A stretch of 63,998 bases of DNA from Paracoccaceae bacterium (lineage in GTDB: Bacteria > Pseudomonadota > Alphaproteobacteria > Rhodobacterales > Rhodobacteraceae), in NCBI GenBank assembly GCA_022763485.1, contig JALEGX010000010.1, forward strand, positions 1 to 63,998, read 5' to 3'. Below, one piece after another: positions 53,701 to 56,700 of this stretch (its first letter is position 1; each line of letters begins with the position of its first letter). The notes under the pieces are model-generated. The model did no database searches, had not been told where the DNA came from, and was given only the letters and a program-made list of their open reading frames with translations. A program made the position numbers and the translations under genes.

Positions 53701-56700
53701 CGCCCGCCGGGGCGTCAAAGCTGTAGTTCCCGCTATTGCTTCGCGACCCGGTATCATTGAAGCGGCGGTCAATCTGAAGCCCATCCGGTCCCAGAAGCTT
53801 GGCCCGGATGTCGCTGCGGTTGGTCAGCGTATCCCAGAACAGCCGACGTTCAGAATCCAGCGTGAATGTATAGACGTGCACTTCGCCACCATCATTGATC
53901 CGGCCCTTGAACACACCCGGCAGGCTGCGGGTGTAGTCCAGCACTTCGCCGGTGGGACCACTGCCGCTCCGGCTGGCCAGCTCTGCCACACCCGCCGCAT
54001 CGGTCATCGGCAGATCGACAACGGGCGTGGCGGTGATGGCCGTCCCGTCGAACAGATTCTGTGCGGCCCCGTTGTCCAACGCCGTCTGGAACAGACGGAA
54101 TCCCGCCATTGCTCCATCAAACCCGTATGTGCCCTCACGCTGGCTGCCCAGAAGCAGCGGCACCGGGGCGTCGATGCTGGGCTGGTCACGCAAGGCTGTC
54201 TGCGACACCAGCGCACCATTCAAATACAGGCGCAGTTCTTGGCCGGTCCGGTCAACGACGCCGACCACGTGGTTCCAGGTGTCCCAGGCGATAGAACCCG
54301 ACGCGGAGTCGATGGCGATCTGCCCGGAAGAATCCGAACTTGTCAGATGCAGAAAACCCGAACTGTGCAGCCAAAGCGTCATCTGTCGGCCAGCGGTTCC
54401 TCGTTCGCCGGTCCCCTGATACACCAGAGGTTGCCATGTGCGTTCAGGCGCATCGGCCCGGAACCACAAATCAAAGCTGGCATCGCCAGTGTTGTTGACC
54501 ACCGGGTCGTCAACCACGACAGTTTCATAGCCGGTGAACCCCTGTGCGGCCCCGCCATCCGGACCCGCGATCGGACGCAGCCCGCCAAACTGGCCTGCTG
54601 TAGTCAAATCACCGGTAAACTCGCGCTGCACCGCGGGTTGCAGCTTGAAGCCATAGTCGATGGCCCCCGTGGCCGCCTCATAGGTGCGGCCCTCGATCAA
54701 CAGGGTGTAGGTCCCGGTCCGTTTGAGGGTCAGTAGCGAGCCGTCCTGCAGGCGCGAACGCCCGATTTCCATGTTGCCCGATGGGTCGATCAGGCGCCAG
54801 TAGACACCATGGGAATCGCCGTCTTCGCGCAGGACGTCCATCAGGAAGCTGTCACCGACGGTGGCATCGAACTTGAACACATCCGTTTCGCGCTTGGGCT
54901 GCAAGGTCCCGCTGACCGTATCCCCGATGCTGATCGTCGTGCCTTGCGCAAGGTCCCGGATGACAAAGTCAAACGCTCCGGTCGCGCTGTTTTCGCCATA
55001 GACCGTGACGGTATAGTCACCGGCACTGGCAATGACTGCCGGATTTCGGGCATTGTCAAAGCTGTCCGCATCCCGCAGGCGCAGCAGATGGTTCACCCCC
55101 TGTGGGCCTTCGATCCGGATCAGCTTGTTGTAGTCGTTGGTCAGGCTATCGACATAGATCAGCGCATCCGCCGCCAGAGAGAAGGTGTATGTATGAACCT
55201 GACCGGGCCGCGCGATGTCGCCGCTCACCAGTGTATCCAGCGTCAGCCCCGTGGTCGCAGGGCTTTGCGGATCCAGAATCGTGAAGCCAAAGTCAACCTC
55301 GGCATTGTCTGGTTCAAAGATGCGGCCTTCGATCAGGATGAAATATGTTCCGGTCTCAGAGACTTCGCGGGGCTCCAGATCTCGCAGGTTGCGCGCGCTT
55401 TCGATTTGGCGCCCGTTCGGCCCGATCAGACGGTAATAAGCATTGTAGCTGCCGCCAGAATTCGTGGTGTTCGCAACCGAGAAGATCTGGCCCGCATTCA
55501 GGTCGATGCTGAAGATCTGGGTCGAGCGTTCGGGCACAAGTTTACCCGTGACCGGGGCATCCAATGTGATTGCCGTGGCGCCCGAAGCATCCAGCAGGCG
55601 GAAGCTGTAGTCCGGGGTCCGGCCGGCGCTGGCCGTGACCACCGCACGGTAATCCCCGGCACCCAGGCGCATGAATGGTGAACCCGCATCAACGCTGTCC
55701 CCTGTGCGCAACGAGAAACTGCGCTCGAAACCACCAGGGCCATACAACGTCAGCGTGGTCTGATCCGATTGCAGCAGGTTGTCAAAAACCAGGTCCGTGA
55801 TCCCGGCCAGCGTAAACGTGTGGGTATTGCTGCCATAGGACGAACCCAACTGCGCGCTGATCGTGTCGCCAACGGTATAGTCGGTTGTGGTGTGGGTCAC
55901 CTCATTCAGGGTGAACTGATAAGAGGTCGCCCCGGAATTGTTTCCGGCGAATTCACCCTCGATCAGGATGTAATAGGTCCCGTCAAGGGGCAGGGTGAAG
56001 GCCCCCGCATTTTCGAAGTTGCTGGGCCCCCGCACAAGTCGGCCATTCGGGTCAATGATCCGGGTTGCAACCCCAAAGACATTGTTGGTTGCATCCGCCC
56101 GGTTCAAGGCGAAGGTTTGCCCAGCAGTGCCGATGAAGCTGTGAACCGCGGTGGTCTGACGCGGATCCAGCGATCCGGTGACTTCGGTTCCCGCCGTCAC
56201 CGCGGGCGCAGTGGCAAGATCAAGGGCCCGGAAGGAATAGGATCCGGTGCCGCCATCCATGTCGATGAGCAGCTGATAGCTGCCGGCGGGCAACATCAGG
56301 ACCGCAGATCCCGAGGTGTTGTACCCGTCAGTCCGGTTGAACTGTCTGGCTTCGACGTAGGTTCCACCGGGACCGCGCAGGGTCCACCGCCCATTCGCAT
56401 CCGGAGAGTTGATGGCATCGAAATAACCCAAGGTCGGGGCCGCCAGCGTGAAGGCAAAGGTGTCGGGCGTGCTGGCGTCCGTGACGTTGCCATTTATCGT
56501 GGCCCCCAACGTCAGGGCCGTCCCGGTCAGCGGCGGGACCGTCGCAGTTCCGCTTTTCTCAAGCGTGAACTTCTGGTTCAGCGGATCCTGCCAGCCGTCA
56601 CTGGGGTAGCCCTCGATGATCAGGGTATACAGACCAGACACTTCAAGCAGGCGATCGTTGACATCCAGGAACTGGGTATTGCGGAATATGTCCCGTCCGA